64,000 nt of DNA from Streptomyces sp. NBC_00442 (GTDB taxonomy: Bacteria; Actinomycetota; Actinomycetes; Streptomycetales; Streptomycetaceae). Numbering within the stretch: position 1 is the first letter of the stretch; every line of letters starts with the position of its first letter. The translations under genes and the position numbers were made by a program. The DNA lies in the NCBI RefSeq assembly GCF_036014195.1, contig NZ_CP107918.1, forward strand, positions 2,356,001-2,420,000, in the 5' to 3' direction. The notes beneath the pieces were generated by a model, which saw only the letters and a program-made list of their open reading frames with translations, made no database searches and was not told the origin of the DNA. Of the stretch, positions 51,405-63,547 are shown one piece after another.

Positions 51405-52118
51405 ATGTCCCCAGCCGCCAAGAACAAGACGCCGCGGTTCTATTTCAATCTGCGCAGCCCCTACTCCTGGCTCGCCCACCGCGAGGTGATGAGCAACCAC
51501 AAGGACCTCGTCGACCGGCTGGAGTGGCTCCCCTTCTTCGAGCCCGACGCGGAGAGCACCCGCGAACTCACCGAGCGGGGCGGCACGTTCCCGTACTCGG
51601 AGATGTCGCGCGAGAAGAACCGGTACGTCCTTCAGGACGTCGGCCGGCTCACCAAGGCGCGCGGCATCACGGTGACCTGGCCGGTCGACCGCGCCCCGGT
51701 GTGGGAGGTCCCGCACCTGGGCTATCTGGTCGCCCAGGAGCACGGCCTGGGGCACGAGTACATCGCCGCGGTGTACGAGGCCCGGTTCGGCGCGGGGTTG
51801 AACATCTGCGACCGCGCGACCATCGCGGACATCGGCGGGCGGCTCGGCATCGACCGCGATCTGATCGCCGACGCGAGCGACGACCCCGACCTGCGCGCCG
51901 AGGGCGTGCGCATCCTGCTCGACGTGTGCAAGGACGGCGTGTTCGGCGTGCCGTTCTTCGTGCACGGATACACCCGCTTCTGGGGCCTGGACCGCCTCGA
52001 CGACTTCGTCGCCCACCTCGGGTCGAAGAAGGCTCCGGCGCTCTCCCTGGTGGAGCCCTCCAGCGCGGTGGGCCTGGGCCGGTCGGTCGAGGACGCGCAC
52101 GCGGGCGGCTGCGGCTGA
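51405..52118 (+). CDS. DsbA/2-hydroxychromene-2-carboxylate isomerase-like protein
   Basis: 237-residue thioredoxin-fold protein of the DsbA/HCCA-isomerase group. It carries YFNLRSPYSWLAHRE near residue 13, with the Ser of the SPYSW active site. A cis-Pro segment GVFGVPFFVHGYTRFWG lies near 183. Homologues occur next to KS-CLF-KR sets for cinnamoyl/polyene chains, where they are proposed to isomerise double bonds before ring closure. A glutathione-type cofactor is unlikely in Streptomyces; the thiol partner is unknown. It is 82 bases after the ketoreductase. Confidence 0.85.
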   Translation: MSPAAKNKTPRFYFNLRSPYSWLAHREVMSNHKDLVDRLEWLPFFEPDAESTRELTERGGTFPYSEMSREKNRYVLQDVGRLTKARGITVTWPVDRAPVWEVPHLGYLVAQEHGLGHEYIAAVYEARFGAGLNICDRATIADIGGRLGIDRDLIADASDDPDLRAEGVRILLDVCKDGVFGVPFFVHGYTRFWGLDRLDDFVAHLGSKKAPALSLVEPSSAVGLGRSVEDAHAGGCG

Positions 52119-52190
52119 GACCCGCCCGCGCGGCCGGGCCCGTCCGCCCGGCCCCGCAACGGAGCGTGCGCACAACTGGCGTGACGTTCA

Positions 52191-52219
52191 GGGCAGTTGG
52201 GAGTCAGCCCGCTGTCAGC
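52191..52219 (+). promoter_or_regulatory. Candidate SARP operator upstream of the NRPS gene
   Basis: Three heptamers at 11-bp steps: gggcagt (52191, weak), agtcagc (52202) and tgtcagc (52213). A GATGAT -10-like hexamer (52229-52234) follows 9 bases downstream. Transcription would start about 35 bases before the NRPS ATG, which has AGGGGA upstream. Confidence 0.7.
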
Positions 52220-52273
52220 GGCTTTCTCGATGATCGACGGTGTGCACTCGGTGACCTTCGCTAGGGGATTGCT

Positions 52274-55200
52274 ATGACTCATGTTCAGACGGGCGGCCTG
52301 CCCCTCACCGCTGGCCAGAAGGACATCTGGTTCGACGAGAAGCTCTCCGGCGGAGGCGCGACCTACAACACCGCCATCTACTGGGACATCCGCGGGCCCC
52401 TGGACCGGACCCTGTTCCGGGCGGCGCTCGCGCGCCTGGTGGAGGAGTCCGAGTGCCTGCGGCTGCGCTTCACCGAAGTGGACGGCGAGCCGCGGCAGTT
52501 CGTCGAGCCACTGAGCGAGCTTCCCCTGACGGTCACCGATGTCAGCGCCGCCGACGACCCGGCCGCCGCGGCGCTCGCCGCGATCCACGCCGATCTGCGG
52601 GTCCCCCTGTCGACCACCGCGGTCCCCCATGTGCCGCTGTTCCGGCTGAGCGTCTTCACCCTCGCCGAGGACCGCACCTTCTTCTGCCTGCTCAACCACC
52701 ACCTCGTCTCGGACGGCTTCAGCTACGTCATCTACTGGCAGCGGCTCTCCGCGATCTACGAGGCGATGCTGGCAGGCGCCTCCCTCGACGAGGACCGGTT
52801 CCCCCCGCTCAGTACGCTGATCGAGGCCGAGGCCGCCTACACGGACTCCCCCCGCATGGAGCGCGACCGCGCCTACTGGGAGAAGGAGTTCGCCGACCGG
52901 CCCGCGCCGCTCAGCCTCGCCGGCCGTGACGTGGAGCCGGCGCAGACCTTCCTGCGCGAGGCGGCCGTGCTGCCCGATTCGATCGCCGAGCGGATGCGTT
53001 CGGTGGGCTGGGACGCCCGCGTGACCTGGCAGACCGTCCTCGTCGCCGCCCTCGGGGCGTACTCGGGGCGGCTCGCGGGCACCGACGACGTCCTGCTGTC
53101 GCTTCCCGTCACCGCGCGGGTGGGCGGCACCATGCAGAACATCCCCGGCATGGTCGTCAACTATCTGCCGCTGCGGCTGGCCCTGCGGCCCGCGATGACG
53201 CGGGGCGAGCTGCTCGCCACCACGTACAAGGCGTTCTCGCAGGGTCTCAAGCACCAGCGCTACCGGGTGAGCCGTATCCGGCGCGCCATGGGTCTGACCA
53301 GCGACGACCGCAGGCCGTTCGGTCCGTTCATCAACATGATGCCGCAGGTCGAACAGCTGCGGATCGGTCCCTGCGCTGCGACCATCCTGAGCCCGTCGAC
53401 CGGTCTCGTCGACGACCTGGAGTTCACCGTCGCCGACAAGGGCGCCGACGGGATCGGCGTCGACCTCAGCGGCAACGAGGCCCGCTACACCCCGGACGAG
53501 GTCCGCGGGCACCTGGCCCGCTTCGTCGCCTTCCTCGACCGCTTCCTGGACGCCGGCGCCGACGAACCGCTCAGCTCCCTGGGCCTGTTCTCGGCCGGCG
53601 AGGAGGCGGAACTGGCCGCCGGTCTGACCGGGCCCCGGCGCCAGGAACCCTACGTGGGCGTCGTGGAGCGGGTGCGGGCGCACGCCGCCGAGCGGCCCGA
53701 CGCCGTGGCGGTCACCGACGACGGCGGAAGCCTGACGTACGCCGAGCTGGCCGGCCGGGCCGGCGCCGCCTCCCGGCACATCGCGGCGGACGGCCTCGTG
53801 GCCGTACTGACCGAGCCGGGCCGGGACTTCGTCACCGCGGAGCTCGCCGTGCTCGGCGCGGGCGCGGCCTTCCTGCCGCTGGACCCCCGCGCCCCCCTGG
53901 CCCGTCTGACGGACCTCCTCAAGGACAGCGGAGCCGTCCAGCTCCTCGCCGACACCACCCACCGCGCACTGGCCGAACGCGCCGCGGCCGCCACCGGCTC
54001 CGCGCTGCCCGTGCACGTGCTCGACGGGGCGCGGGACGGGGCGGCCGACCTGGCGCCCGTCGTCGGCGGCCCCCTGGACCTCGCGTACGTGATCTACACC
54101 TCGGGCTCCACCGGCAAGCCCAAGGGCGCCATGGTGCAGCGCGGCGGCATGGTCAACCACCTGCTCGCCAAGGTGGAGGAGCTCGCCCTGGACGCCGCCG
54201 ACGCGCTCGTCCACAGCGCGCCCGTGACCTTCGACGTCTCGGTCTGGCAGTCGCTCGCCACGCTCCTGGTCGGCGGCCGGGTCCGGGCCGTCTCGCGCGC
54301 GGACGCCGCCGACCCCGAAGCCCTGTTCGGCGTCATCGCGGCCGAGCGCCTGACCGTGCTCGAAGTCGTGCCCTCGCTGCTGCGGGCCACCCTCGACGTG
54401 TGGGACGCGGCGGGCGGCGCGCCCGCCCTCCCCGCGCTGCGCTGGATGATCTCCAACGGCGAGGCGCTCCCCGCCGAGCTGTGCGTGCGCTGGTTCGCCC
54501 GCTACCCCGGCGTCCCGCTGGCCAACGTGTACGGACCGACCGAGTGCTCGGACGACGTCACCCACGGCTACGCGCACACCGCCGCCGAGGTGACCGGCGC
54601 CTCCATGCCGATCGGCCGGCCGCTGCGCGACACACGTCTCTACGTCCTGGGCGACGATCTGCGTCCCGTCCCGCGCGGCCTGCCCGGCGAACTGCACATC
54701 GCGGGCGCCGGCGTCGGGCGCGGTTATCTCGGCGACCCGGCCCGCACCGCCATCACCTTCGTGCCCGACCCGTTCGCGGGCGACGGCTCCCGCATGTACC
54801 GCACCGGCGACCAGGTGGTGCTGCTCGCCGACGGTCAGCTCGTCTTCACCGGCCGGCGCGACCACCAGGTCAAGATCCGCGGCCAGCGCATCGAGCTGGG
54901 CGAGGTCGAGTCGGCGCTGCGCGATCTGCCGGGCGTCGCCGACGCGGCCGCCGCGACCGCCGCGGACCCGGCGGGCAACCACCGGCTCATCGGCTACGTG
55001 GTGGCCGCCGCGGGCGCCGCCTGCGACACCGTCGCGCTGCGGGACCGGCTCGCCGCCGTCCTGCCCGAACAGATGGTCCCCGCCGTCCTGTTGACGCTGG
55101 ACCGGATGCCGCTCACCGCGCACGGCAAGGTCGACCGCAAGGCGCTGCCCGCCCCGCAGTTCGCGGTGACGGCCGCCGGGCGCACGGCCCGCACCCCGCA

Positions 55201-58200
55201 GGAGGAGACCCTGTGCCGGGTGCTCGCCGAGGTGCTCGGCGTGGACCACATCGGTGTCGACGACAATTTCTTCGCCCTGGGCGGCGACAGCATCAGCGCC
55301 ATCCAGGTGGTGGGCCGGGCCCGCGCCGCGGGCCTCCTCGTCACCTCGCGCGACGTCTTCCAGCACCGCACCCCGGCCGCCATCGCCGCCGTCGCCAAGC
55401 GGGCCGACCGGGCCGTCGACCGTGCCGGGAGCGCCGTGTCCGACGGTGTCGGAGCGCTCGAACTGACCCCGGTCATCGACCAGTTGCGCGAGGACCTGGC
55501 CGATGCCCCCGAGGCGGCCGCGCAGTTCGCCCAGTACGCCACTCTCACGCTTCCCGCCGGAGCGGCCGCCGACGAGGCCCGCCTGGAGCGCGCCCTCCAG
55601 GCCGTCCTCGACCGGCACGACGCGCTGCGCATCCGGCTCACCTCGCCGGTCGCGGGCCTGTGGTCGCTGGACACCCTGCCGCAGGGCGCGATATCCGCCT
55701 CCGCCGTACTGAGCAAGGTCGAGACCGCCCCCGACGCGGACCGCGAGGCGGTACTCGCCGAGCAGATCGCCGCGGCCAGGGCGCGGCTGCGCCCCGAGGA
55801 CGGCCTGCTGGTCCAGGCGGTCGTCCTGGACGAGGGCGAGCGCGGATCCGGGCGTCTGCTCCTGGTGATCCACCACCTCGCCGTGGACGGCGTCTCCTGG
55901 CGGATCCTGCTGCCCGACCTGGAGGCCGCCTGGCAGGGCGCCGAGCCCGCGCCGGTCGCCACGTCCTACCGGCGCTGGGCCACCACCCTGTCCGAGCAGG
56001 CCCGCACCCCGGGCCGGGTGGCCGAACTCCCGCTGTGGACGGACCAGTTGGCCGGAGCTTCGATCGAGCTCGGCGAGCGGCCGCTCGACCCGGCCCGCGA
56101 TGTGCACGCCGAGGCGGGCCGGCTGCGGCTCGAACTGCCCACCGCGCAGAGCGCCGCGCTGCTCGGCCGGGTGCCGGACGCCTTCCACGCCGAGGTCAAC
56201 GAGGTACTCCTCACCGGCTTCGCGCTGGCGCTCGCCCATCACGGCGGCGGCTCCCGCGCCCTGGTGGAACTGGAGGGCCACGGACGCGAACAGCTCACCG
56301 ACGGACTCGACCTGTCCCGTACGGTCGGCTGGTTCACCAGCGTCTTCCCCGTCGGACTCGACGTGGGCGACCCGGACTGGGCGCAGGTGTGGAACGGCGG
56401 AGCCGCCGTCGGCGCCGCGCTCAAGCGGGTCAAGGAGACCCTGCGCGCCCTGCCCGACCACGGCATCGGACACGGCCTGCTGCGCCACCTCAACCCGCAG
56501 ACCGCCGCGGTCCTCGCCCGCTCGGCCACCCCGCGGATCGGCTTCAACTACCTGGGCCGGTTCGCCACCGACGACACCCGCGGCGCCTGGTCGATGGAGG
56601 CGGGGGCCTTCGGCCTCACCGCCGCACCCCGGACCCCTCTGCGCCACGCCCTCGAACTGGTCGCGACGACCGAGGACCGCGCCGACGGCCCGGTCCTGGT
56701 CGCGGAGTGGATCTGGGCCGGCGCCCTCCTCACGGAGGCCGAGGTCCGCCGGATCGCGGACGACTGGTTCCGCGCGCTCACGGCGCTCGCCGATCACGCC
56801 GAGCGGCCCGAGGCGGGCGGACGCACCCCGTCCGACTTCCCGCTGGTGCCCCTCACCCAGGCGGAGATCGAGGCGTACGAGCGTGACATCGAGGGGCTCG
56901 ACGACATCCTGCCGCTCTCGCCGCTCCAGCGCGGCCTGCTCTTCCAGGCCGAGTTCGACCAGCAGGGCATGGACGCGTACACGCTTCAGGTGACCATGGA
57001 CGTGGACGGCCCGCTCGACCGCTCCGCGCTGCGCGCGGCCGCGGCGGCGCTGCTCGCCCGCAACCCCAGCCTGCGGGCGTCCTTCCGCGAGCGCGACGAG
57101 GGCGACCCGGTCCAGCTGATCTCCTCGGCCGTGGAGCTCGCCTGGACCGACGTCGACCTCAGGGAGTTCGCCGCCGGACGCCCCGAGGCCGAGGTGGACG
57201 CGGAGGTGCGCCGGCGCACGGAGGAGGAGTGGCTGGACCGCTTCGACGTCACCCGTGCGCCGCTGACCCGCTTCACCGTCTACCGCATCGACGACACCAG
57301 GCACCGCGTGGTGTGGACGGCCCACCACATGCTCGTGGACGGCTGGTCGCTGTCCGCGGTCCTCGCCGAGGAGCTGGTCACCCTGTGGGCCAACGGCGCG
57401 GACGGCGCGGCGCTCGCGCCGGTCGTTCCGCTGCGCGGCTACCTGGAGTGGTCGGCGGCCCAGGACAAGGAGGCGGCGCGCGAGGCCTGGCAGAAGGAGC
57501 TGGCCGGCATCGACGAGCCCACCCGGCTCGGCCCCGCCGACCGTCCCCGTGTCTCGGTGCTGCCCGGCTCCCGCTCCCTCGACCTGCCCGAGGCGCTGAC
57601 CGACGCGGTCACCGTCCTGGCGACGTCGCGGGGTCTGACGATGAGCACGGTCATGCAGGGCGCCTGGGCGCTCGCGCTCGGCCGGCTGACCGGGCGCCAG
57701 GACGTCACGTTCGGCGCGGTGGTCTCGGGACGGTCCGAGGAGGTGCCCGGCATCGAACGGACGGTGGGGTCCTTCCTCAGCACCCTGCCGGTACGCGTCG
57801 CCCTCAGCCCCGCCCTGACCTTCGAGGAGATGCTGACCGCGCTCCAGGAGCGTCAGCTCGACCTGGAGCCGCACCAGCACCTGGGGCTCGCCGAGGTCCA
57901 GCAGGGCGCCGGGATCGGCGAACTCTTCGACACCGTGGTCTCCTTCCACAACTACCCGACCGGTGCCCTCGACCGGATCGGCGAGCACGTCCCAAGTCTG
58001 AGCATGCGGGCCTGGGAAGCCCGGGTCATCGCCGAATACCCCTTCGCGCTCAACGTGTTCCCGGGCAGCCGGATGCGCCTGGAGGCGCAGTACCGCCCGG
58101 ACATCTTCGGCGCGGGCGAGGTCGACGAGATCCTGCGGCGCTTCGTGCGCGTCCTCGATCAGCTCGCCGCGGCGCCCGCCACCTCGCTGGGCCGCCTCGA

Positions 58201-61200
58201 CGCGCTCGGCGACGACGAGCGCGGCCTGCTGCTCGGCGACTGGTCGGGCGCGGCCGGCGCCAAGGTCGCCTCCGGCGAGCTGACCACCAAGATCTTCGAG
58301 GCACGCGCCGCCCGCACCCCCCGCAAGACGGCGGTCTCGCTCGGCTCCGAAGAGGTCTCCTACGCGGACCTGAACGGGCGCGCCAACCAGCTGGCCCGTC
58401 TCCTCGTCGAGCGCGGCATCGGCCCCGAGCAGACCGTCGCGGTGATGCTGCCCCGCTCCCCCGAGGTGATCGTGGCGGCGCTCGCGGTGCTCAAGACCGG
58501 CGCCGCGTATCTGCCGGTGGACTCCGCCTACCCCGTCGACCGCATCTCCTACATGCTGGCCGACGCCCGTCCCACCGCGGTGCTCACCGACGAGCCGACC
58601 CGCCAACGCCTGGACTCCGTGCCGGAGTTGGCGAGCGAGCCGCTGGTGCTCGACGCGCCCGGCACCGTGGCGCGCCTGACCGCGCTCGCGGCGGCCGACC
58701 TCACCGACGCCGACCGGACCGGGCCGCTGCGCCCGGAGCACCCGGCGTACGTGATCTACACCTCCGGCTCCACCGGCCGTCCCAAGGGCGTCGTGGTGGC
58801 GCACACCGGGCTGCTGTCGATGGTCGACAGCCTCGTCGAGCGCTTCGGCCTCGACGACGAGACCCGGGTGCTCCAGTTCGCGTCCTTCAGCTTCGACGCC
58901 TCCGTCTGGGAGATCATGCTCGCGCTGCTCACGGGCGGCACCCTGGTGATCGCGGACGAGGAGTGCCGGGCCCCCGGCCGGCCGCTGGTCGACCTCATCA
59001 ACCACGCCCGCGTCAACCTCGCCGGCCTGCCGCCGGTCGTGGTCGGCGGGCTGCCCGAGGGCAGCGAGCTGCCCGGCGACCTGCGTCTGGCGGTGGCGGG
59101 CGAGGCGGTCCCGGCCAGTGTCGTGGAGCGCTGGGCCGCCACGGTGCGCCTCTACAACGGCTACGGCCCCACCGAGGCCGTGGTGAGCTCGACCGTCGGC
59201 GGCCCGCTCACGGAGGCCGGCCGCCCGCCGATCGGCCGCCCCACCAGCGCCCACCGGGTGTACGTCCTCGACCACCACCTGCGGCCGGCTCCGCGCGGCG
59301 TCGTCGGGGAGCTGTATGTGGGCGGAGGTCTGGCCCGCGGCTATCTGGGCCGCCCCGACCTGACCGCGCAGCGCTTCGTCGCCGACCCCTACGGCCCCGC
59401 GGGCGCCCGGATGTACCGCACCGGAGACCTGGTGCGGTGGCTTCCGGACGGCCAGCTCGACTACCTGGGCCGCGCCGACGACCAGGTGCAGCTGCGCGGG
59501 TTCCGCATCGAACTCGGCGAAATATCCACCGCGTTGCTGGCGCAGCCCGGCGTCGAACAGGCCGCCGTCGTCGTGTCCGAGAGCGAGGACGGCGACCGTC
59601 GCCTGGTGGCCTACGTCGTCGTGTCCGAACCCGCGGTCGCCGAGGGCCTGCGCGAGCAGCTCGGCCGCTCGATGCCCGAGTACATGGTGCCGTCGGCGGT
59701 CGTCGCGCTCGACGCCCTGCCGCTCACCGCGCAGGGCAAGCTCGACCGCAAGGCTCTGCCGGCGCCGGACCTGGGGCACACCCTGAAGGGGCGCGCGCCG
59801 CGCACCCCCGTCGAGGAGATCCTCTGCGGTCTGTTCGCGGACATCCTCGGCGTGGCCCAGGTCTCCATCGACGACGACTTCTTCGAGATCGGCGGCCACT
59901 CGCTGCTCGCGACCCGGCTCGTCAGCCGGGCCCGCAGCGCGCTGGGTGTGGAGCTGCCGATCCGCGCGCTGTTCGAGGCGCGGACGGTGGTCGCGCTCGC
60001 CGGTCACGTCGAGTCGGCGGACCGGGCGAGGCCCCCGCTCGTCCCGGCGCCGAAGGACGCGACGCCGGTGCTGTCCTTCGCCCAGCAGCAGCAGTGGTTC
60101 ATCAACCGCAGCCAGGAGCACACCGACGGCACGTACAACACCCCGATGGCCTTCCGGCTCACCGGAACCCTCAACGAGGCGGCGCTGCAAGGGGCGTTGA
60201 CCGATCTGGTGGAGCGGCACGAGGTGCTGCGGACGGTCCTGCCGGAGACCGACGGAGTGCCGTCGGTGCGGGTCCTCGACACCGCGACGGGCGCCCCGGT
60301 GCTGCGGACGCGGACGGTGTCGGCGGCGAAGCTGGAGGCCGCGCTGGTCGCCGAGGGCGACGTCGGCTTCGACCTGAGGTCCGAACCCCCTTTGCGAGCA
60401 CGGCTGTTCGCGGTCGGTGTCGACGAGTGGGTGCTGGTGCTCGTCTTCCACCACATCGTCTTCGACGGCTGGTCGATCGCGCCGATGCTCGGCGACCTGG
60501 CGGCCGCCTACCGCGCCCGGTGCGACGGCCGGGTGGCGCGGCGGACCCCGCTGCCGGTGCAGTACGCCGACTTCGCCGTGTGGCAGCGCGAGCTGCTCGG
60601 CTCGGCGGACGACCCGGACAGCCTCGCCGCCGAGCAGGTCGCCTTCTGGCGGGACGCGCTCGCCGGCGCACCCGGTGAGCTGCCGCTGCCCACCGACTTC
60701 GCACGCCCCGAGGCGAGCACGTCATCGGGCGACATGGTGATGTTCGAGCTGGATCCGGCTCTGCACACCTCGCTGACCGATCTCGCGCGCCAGACGGGAA
60801 CCACCGAGTTCATCGTCTTCCAGGCCGCGCTGTGCGCCCTGCTGACCAGGCTGGGCGCCGGCACCGACATTCCCGTCGGATCCCCCATCGCCGGACGCAC
60901 CGACGAGGCACTCAACGACCTCGTCGGGATGTTCATCAACTCCCTTGTGCTGCGCGGCGACACGAGCGGCGATCCGACCTTCGTCGAGCTCCTGGAGCGG
61001 ATCAGGGAGACCAACCTGGCGGCCTACTCCCACCAGGACATCCCCTTCGACCAGGTGGTGGAGGCCCTCAGGCCGGCCCGCTCGCGGAGTCTGCACCCGT
61101 TGTTCCAGGTGATGCTCAGCGTGCAGAACCAGGGCAACCTGCCGCTGGACCTGCCGGGCCTGAGCGTCGTGCCCGAGTACGTGGGCTCCGACCGCGCCAA

Positions 61201-63547
61201 GCTCGACCTGATGCTGGAGCTGCTGCCCTGGCCGGGCGGCGGTGGCGTCCGGGGTCTGCTCAGCTTCAGCACCGACCTGTTCACTCGGGCCACCGCGGAG
61301 CGCATGGCCGAGCAGTTCCAGCGTGTGCTGCGTGCGGTCACCGCCGATCCCGAGCTGCGTCTGAGCGGTCTCGAACTGCTCACCGGCACCGAGCGCGAGC
61401 AGGTGCTGCACGGCTGGAACGACACCGCGCACGAGCTGCCCGCGGCGACCGTGACGGACCTGTTCGCCGCGCGGGTGGCCGCCACCCCGGACGCGCCGGC
61501 CGTCGGCAGCGGTGCCAAGGCCCTCACGTACGCCGAACTGGACGTGCGTGCCGATCAGTTGGCGCGCCATCTCATCGCGCAGGGAGCCGGACCCGACCGG
61601 ACGGTCGCCCTCGCGGTGCCGCGCGCCCTTGAGCAGACCATCGCGGTGCTCGCGGTGCTCAAGTCAGGAGCCGCGTACGTACCGGTCGCGGCGGACGAGC
61701 CCGTCGGGCGGATCAAGGCGCTGTTCGCCGAGACCGACCCGCTGTGCCTCCTGACGACGGCGGGGCTCGCGAGCAGGCTGCGCAGCACCGGCGTCACCGC
61801 GGTGGTGCTCGACGGTCCCGAGGTGCGGCGCGGCCCGTCCGCTCCGGTCACCGACGCGGACCGCACGGCGCCGCTGCGACCCGGGCACGCGGCCTATGTG
61901 ATCCGGGCGGACGACGCGGCGGGCCGGCCTCGCGGCACGGTCGTCGAGCACCGGGCGGCCGCCGGCCACCTGGCCTGGGCGCTCGCCCGCGACGAGGCAC
62001 CGGCCACCGGGCTCCTCGGACCGCTGCTGTCCGGCGCCGGGGTGCGGGCGGCGGAGCCGCTGGAGCAGGACTGGGCGACGCCGCGGACGGACGCGCCGGG
62101 CAAGGCGGTGTGGAACACGCAGACGTACGTCCTGGACGAGTGGCTCGCGCCCGTTCCGCCCGGTGTGGTGGGCGAGGTGTACGTCGGGGGCGCCACGCTC
62201 GCGCGCGGCTATGCCGGCTCCCCCGGCCCGACCGCCGAGCACTTCGTGGCCAACCCCTTCGGCCCGGCCGGCTCGCGGCTGCTGCGGACCGGGGAGCGGG
62301 CCAAGTGGGCGGCGAACGGCGCGCTGTCGGCGCCCGACGCGGCGCCGGCGGGCTCCGGCTCGCAGGACGCCGGGGCGCGGACGCCCGGGGCGCCCGCCGA
62401 AGCGGTGGCCGCGACCGGCGTCGAGGAGACGCTGTGCGCCGTCGTCGCCCAGGTCCTCGGCCGTGACGGGTTCGGTGTCGAGGAGAACTTCTTCGAGACG
62501 TCGATGACCAGCATGAAGTCGCTGCGCCTGGTGGCGCTGGCCCGCAAGGCCGGCGTGGAGATCACCATCGCGGACGTCTTCGAGCACCAGACGGTGCGGG
62601 CGCTCGCGGCCGTCGCCGGGCAGGCCGGCTCCCCGGCCGAGCAGGCGGCTCCCGAACGCCGGCGAAGTACGCAGATCATGGCGGACGCCATCGAGGAGAC
62701 CGGCGCCCTGGAGTACGCCGATCCGTTCGGCACGGTGCTGTGCATGAAGCCGACGGGCGATCGCCCTCCGGTGTTCTGCCTGCACAGCGGGGTCGGGTTC
62801 GCCCTGTCGTACATGCCGCTCATCCGCCATCTGGGCGCCGAGCACCCCGTGTACGGCATCCAGGCCCCGTACGTGGTGGCGGGAGCGCCGCTGCCCACCA
62901 GCATCGAGGAGACCGCGGCCGAGTACATCAGCATGATCAAGAAGGTGCGGCCCGAGGGCCCCTACCACCTGCTCGGCTGGTCGCTGGGCGGTCTCCTCGC
63001 CTACGAGATCGCCGTCCAGCTGCGCGCGGCGGGGGACGAGGTCGGCCTGGTGGCCAACCTCGACTCCTACCCGCGCACCGCGGCCGACGAGGAACAGCCC
63101 CTGCCGGACGAACAGGCCATGCTGGCCTGGCTGTTGGAGGGCATCGGGCACGACCGCTCGGAATTCGGCGACCGCGCGCTGAGCGTCGGGGACGTCATCG
63201 ACACGCTGCGGCGCGACAACAGCCCGCTGGCTCAGATGGGTGAGGAACGCATGGCCCGCATGGTGAACCTGATGGCCAACCACCAGGTACTGCACAGGCG
63301 TTACACGCCCCGGGACCTCGACACGGCGATGCGGCTCTTCGTCGCCGGCCGGTTCGAGCCGGTGGCCGGCGAGACGGACCCGGCCGAGCGGTGGAAGCCG
63401 TACTTCACCGGCACGCTCGACGTCCACCGCGTCGACTCCAACCACGACGACCTGCTCAACCCCGGCCCGCTGGCCGAGATCGGCCCGGCGATCGCGGCCG
63501 AGCTGGAGCGTCACCACCTCGACCGGGACGGACGTGGACAGCGATGA
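52274..63547 (+). CDS. Trimodular NRPS: C-A-T-E / C-A-T / C-A(degenerate)-T-TE
   Basis: 3757 residues. C1 (about 8-440, HHLVSDG near 142) opens the line without a loading module, so it probably acylates residue 1. A1 (463-965) is intact, code D-V-W-E-I-N-V-D-D-K by hand; T1 (GGDSIS, 1000). E (1058-1500, HHLAVDG near 1200) makes residue 1 D-configured. C2 (1540-1980, HHMLVDG). A2 (2005-2495) has code D-A-W-G-A-A-G-V-S-K, a roomy pocket suggesting a bulky aromatic such as Trp. T2 is GGHSLLA. C3 (2595-3030, HHIVFDG). A3 (about 3060-3350) is shortened and dead: the YTSGSTG loop reads RADDAAG, and the A4-A6 core and A10 lysine are gone. T3 is unusual ([12 protein letters not shown]) but keeps its Ser. 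TE (3480-3745) has GWSLGG and a late His. Residue 3 must be loaded in trans. Confidence 0.95.
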   Translation: MTHVQTGGLPLTAGQKDIWFDEKLSGGGATYNTAIYWDIRGPLDRTLFRAALARLVEESECLRLRFTEVDGEPRQFVEPLSELPLTVTDVSAADDPAAAALAAIHADLRVPLSTTAVPHVPLFRLSVFTLAEDRTFFCLLNHHLVSDGFSYVIYWQRLSAIYEAMLAGASLDEDRFPPLSTLIEAEAAYTDSPRMERDRAYWEKEFADRPAPLSLAGRDVEPAQTFLREAAVLPDSIAERMRSVGWDARVTWQTVLVAALGAYSGRLAGTDDVLLSLPVTARVGGTMQNIPGMVVNYLPLRLALRPAMTRGELLATTYKAFSQGLKHQRYRVSRIRRAMGLTSDDRRPFGPFINMMPQVEQLRIGPCAATILSPSTGLVDDLEFTVADKGADGIGVDLSGNEARYTPDEVRGHLARFVAFLDRFLDAGADEPLSSLGLFSAGEEAELAAGLTGPRRQEPYVGVVERVRAHAAERPDAVAVTDDGGSLTYAELAGRAGAASRHIAADGLVAVLTEPGRDFVTAELAVLGAGAAFLPLDPRAPLARLTDLLKDSGAVQLLADTTHRALAERAAAATGSALPVHVLDGARDGAADLAPVVGGPLDLAYVIYTSGSTGKPKGAMVQRGGMVNHLLAKVEELALDAADALVHSAPVTFDVSVWQSLATLLVGGRVRAVSRADAADPEALFGVIAAERLTVLEVVPSLLRATLDVWDAAGGAPALPALRWMISNGEALPAELCVRWFARYPGVPLANVYGPTECSDDVTHGYAHTAAEVTGASMPIGRPLRDTRLYVLGDDLRPVPRGLPGELHIAGAGVGRGYLGDPARTAITFVPDPFAGDGSRMYRTGDQVVLLADGQLVFTGRRDHQVKIRGQRIELGEVESALRDLPGVADAAAATAADPAGNHRLIGYVVAAAGAACDTVALRDRLAAVLPEQMVPAVLLTLDRMPLTAHGKVDRKALPAPQFAVTAAGRTARTPQEETLCRVLAEVLGVDHIGVDDNFFALGGDSISAIQVVGRARAAGLLVTSRDVFQHRTPAAIAAVAKRADRAVDRAGSAVSDGVGALELTPVIDQLREDLADAPEAAAQFAQYATLTLPAGAAADEARLERALQAVLDRHDALRIRLTSPVAGLWSLDTLPQGAISASAVLSKVETAPDADREAVLAEQIAAARARLRPEDGLLVQAVVLDEGERGSGRLLLVIHHLAVDGVSWRILLPDLEAAWQGAEPAPVATSYRRWATTLSEQARTPGRVAELPLWTDQLAGASIELGERPLDPARDVHAEAGRLRLELPTAQSAALLGRVPDAFHAEVNEVLLTGFALALAHHGGGSRALVELEGHGREQLTDGLDLSRTVGWFTSVFPVGLDVGDPDWAQVWNGGAAVGAALKRVKETLRALPDHGIGHGLLRHLNPQTAAVLARSATPRIGFNYLGRFATDDTRGAWSMEAGAFGLTAAPRTPLRHALELVATTEDRADGPVLVAEWIWAGALLTEAEVRRIADDWFRALTALADHAERPEAGGRTPSDFPLVPLTQAEIEAYERDIEGLDDILPLSPLQRGLLFQAEFDQQGMDAYTLQVTMDVDGPLDRSALRAAAAALLARNPSLRASFRERDEGDPVQLISSAVELAWTDVDLREFAAGRPEAEVDAEVRRRTEEEWLDRFDVTRAPLTRFTVYRIDDTRHRVVWTAHHMLVDGWSLSAVLAEELVTLWANGADGAALAPVVPLRGYLEWSAAQDKEAAREAWQKELAGIDEPTRLGPADRPRVSVLPGSRSLDLPEALTDAVTVLATSRGLTMSTVMQGAWALALGRLTGRQDVTFGAVVSGRSEEVPGIERTVGSFLSTLPVRVALSPALTFEEMLTALQERQLDLEPHQHLGLAEVQQGAGIGELFDTVVSFHNYPTGALDRIGEHVPSLSMRAWEARVIAEYPFALNVFPGSRMRLEAQYRPDIFGAGEVDEILRRFVRVLDQLAAAPATSLGRLDALGDDERGLLLGDWSGAAGAKVASGELTTKIFEARAARTPRKTAVSLGSEEVSYADLNGRANQLARLLVERGIGPEQTVAVMLPRSPEVIVAALAVLKTGAAYLPVDSAYPVDRISYMLADARPTAVLTDEPTRQRLDSVPELASEPLVLDAPGTVARLTALAAADLTDADRTGPLRPEHPAYVIYTSGSTGRPKGVVVAHTGLLSMVDSLVERFGLDDETRVLQFASFSFDASVWEIMLALLTGGTLVIADEECRAPGRPLVDLINHARVNLAGLPPVVVGGLPEGSELPGDLRLAVAGEAVPASVVERWAATVRLYNGYGPTEAVVSSTVGGPLTEAGRPPIGRPTSAHRVYVLDHHLRPAPRGVVGELYVGGGLARGYLGRPDLTAQRFVADPYGPAGARMYRTGDLVRWLPDGQLDYLGRADDQVQLRGFRIELGEISTALLAQPGVEQAAVVVSESEDGDRRLVAYVVVSEPAVAEGLREQLGRSMPEYMVPSAVVALDALPLTAQGKLDRKALPAPDLGHTLKGRAPRTPVEEILCGLFADILGVAQVSIDDDFFEIGGHSLLATRLVSRARSALGVELPIRALFEARTVVALAGHVESADRARPPLVPAPKDATPVLSFAQQQQWFINRSQEHTDGTYNTPMAFRLTGTLNEAALQGALTDLVERHEVLRTVLPETDGVPSVRVLDTATGAPVLRTRTVSAAKLEAALVAEGDVGFDLRSEPPLRARLFAVGVDEWVLVLVFHHIVFDGWSIAPMLGDLAAAYRARCDGRVARRTPLPVQYADFAVWQRELLGSADDPDSLAAEQVAFWRDALAGAPGELPLPTDFARPEASTSSGDMVMFELDPALHTSLTDLARQTGTTEFIVFQAALCALLTRLGAGTDIPVGSPIAGRTDEALNDLVGMFINSLVLRGDTSGDPTFVELLERIRETNLAAYSHQDIPFDQVVEALRPARSRSLHPLFQVMLSVQNQGNLPLDLPGLSVVPEYVGSDRAKLDLMLELLPWPGGGGVRGLLSFSTDLFTRATAERMAEQFQRVLRAVTADPELRLSGLELLTGTEREQVLHGWNDTAHELPAATVTDLFAARVAATPDAPAVGSGAKALTYAELDVRADQLARHLIAQGAGPDRTVALAVPRALEQTIAVLAVLKSGAAYVPVAADEPVGRIKALFAETDPLCLLTTAGLASRLRSTGVTAVVLDGPEVRRGPSAPVTDADRTAPLRPGHAAYVIRADDAAGRPRGTVVEHRAAAGHLAWALARDEAPATGLLGPLLSGAGVRAAEPLEQDWATPRTDAPGKAVWNTQTYVLDEWLAPVPPGVVGEVYVGGATLARGYAGSPGPTAEHFVANPFGPAGSRLLRTGERAKWAANGALSAPDAAPAGSGSQDAGARTPGAPAEAVAATGVEETLCAVVAQVLGRDGFGVEENFFETSMTSMKSLRLVALARKAGVEITIADVFEHQTVRALAAVAGQAGSPAEQAAPERRRSTQIMADAIEETGALEYADPFGTVLCMKPTGDRPPVFCLHSGVGFALSYMPLIRHLGAEHPVYGIQAPYVVAGAPLPTSIEETAAEYISMIKKVRPEGPYHLLGWSLGGLLAYEIAVQLRAAGDEVGLVANLDSYPRTAADEEQPLPDEQAMLAWLLEGIGHDRSEFGDRALSVGDVIDTLRRDNSPLAQMGEERMARMVNLMANHQVLHRRYTPRDLDTAMRLFVAGRFEPVAGETDPAERWKPYFTGTLDVHRVDSNHDDLLNPGPLAEIGPAIAAELERHHLDRDGRGQR

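Noticed and set aside
51722..60454. A 2910-codon open frame on the minus strand opposite the NRPS.
   Set aside because: It is antisense to clear C, A, T and E domains. Long antisense frames are expected in DNA above 70% GC, and its product is low-complexity Arg/Gly/Val/Asp without any recognisable domain.
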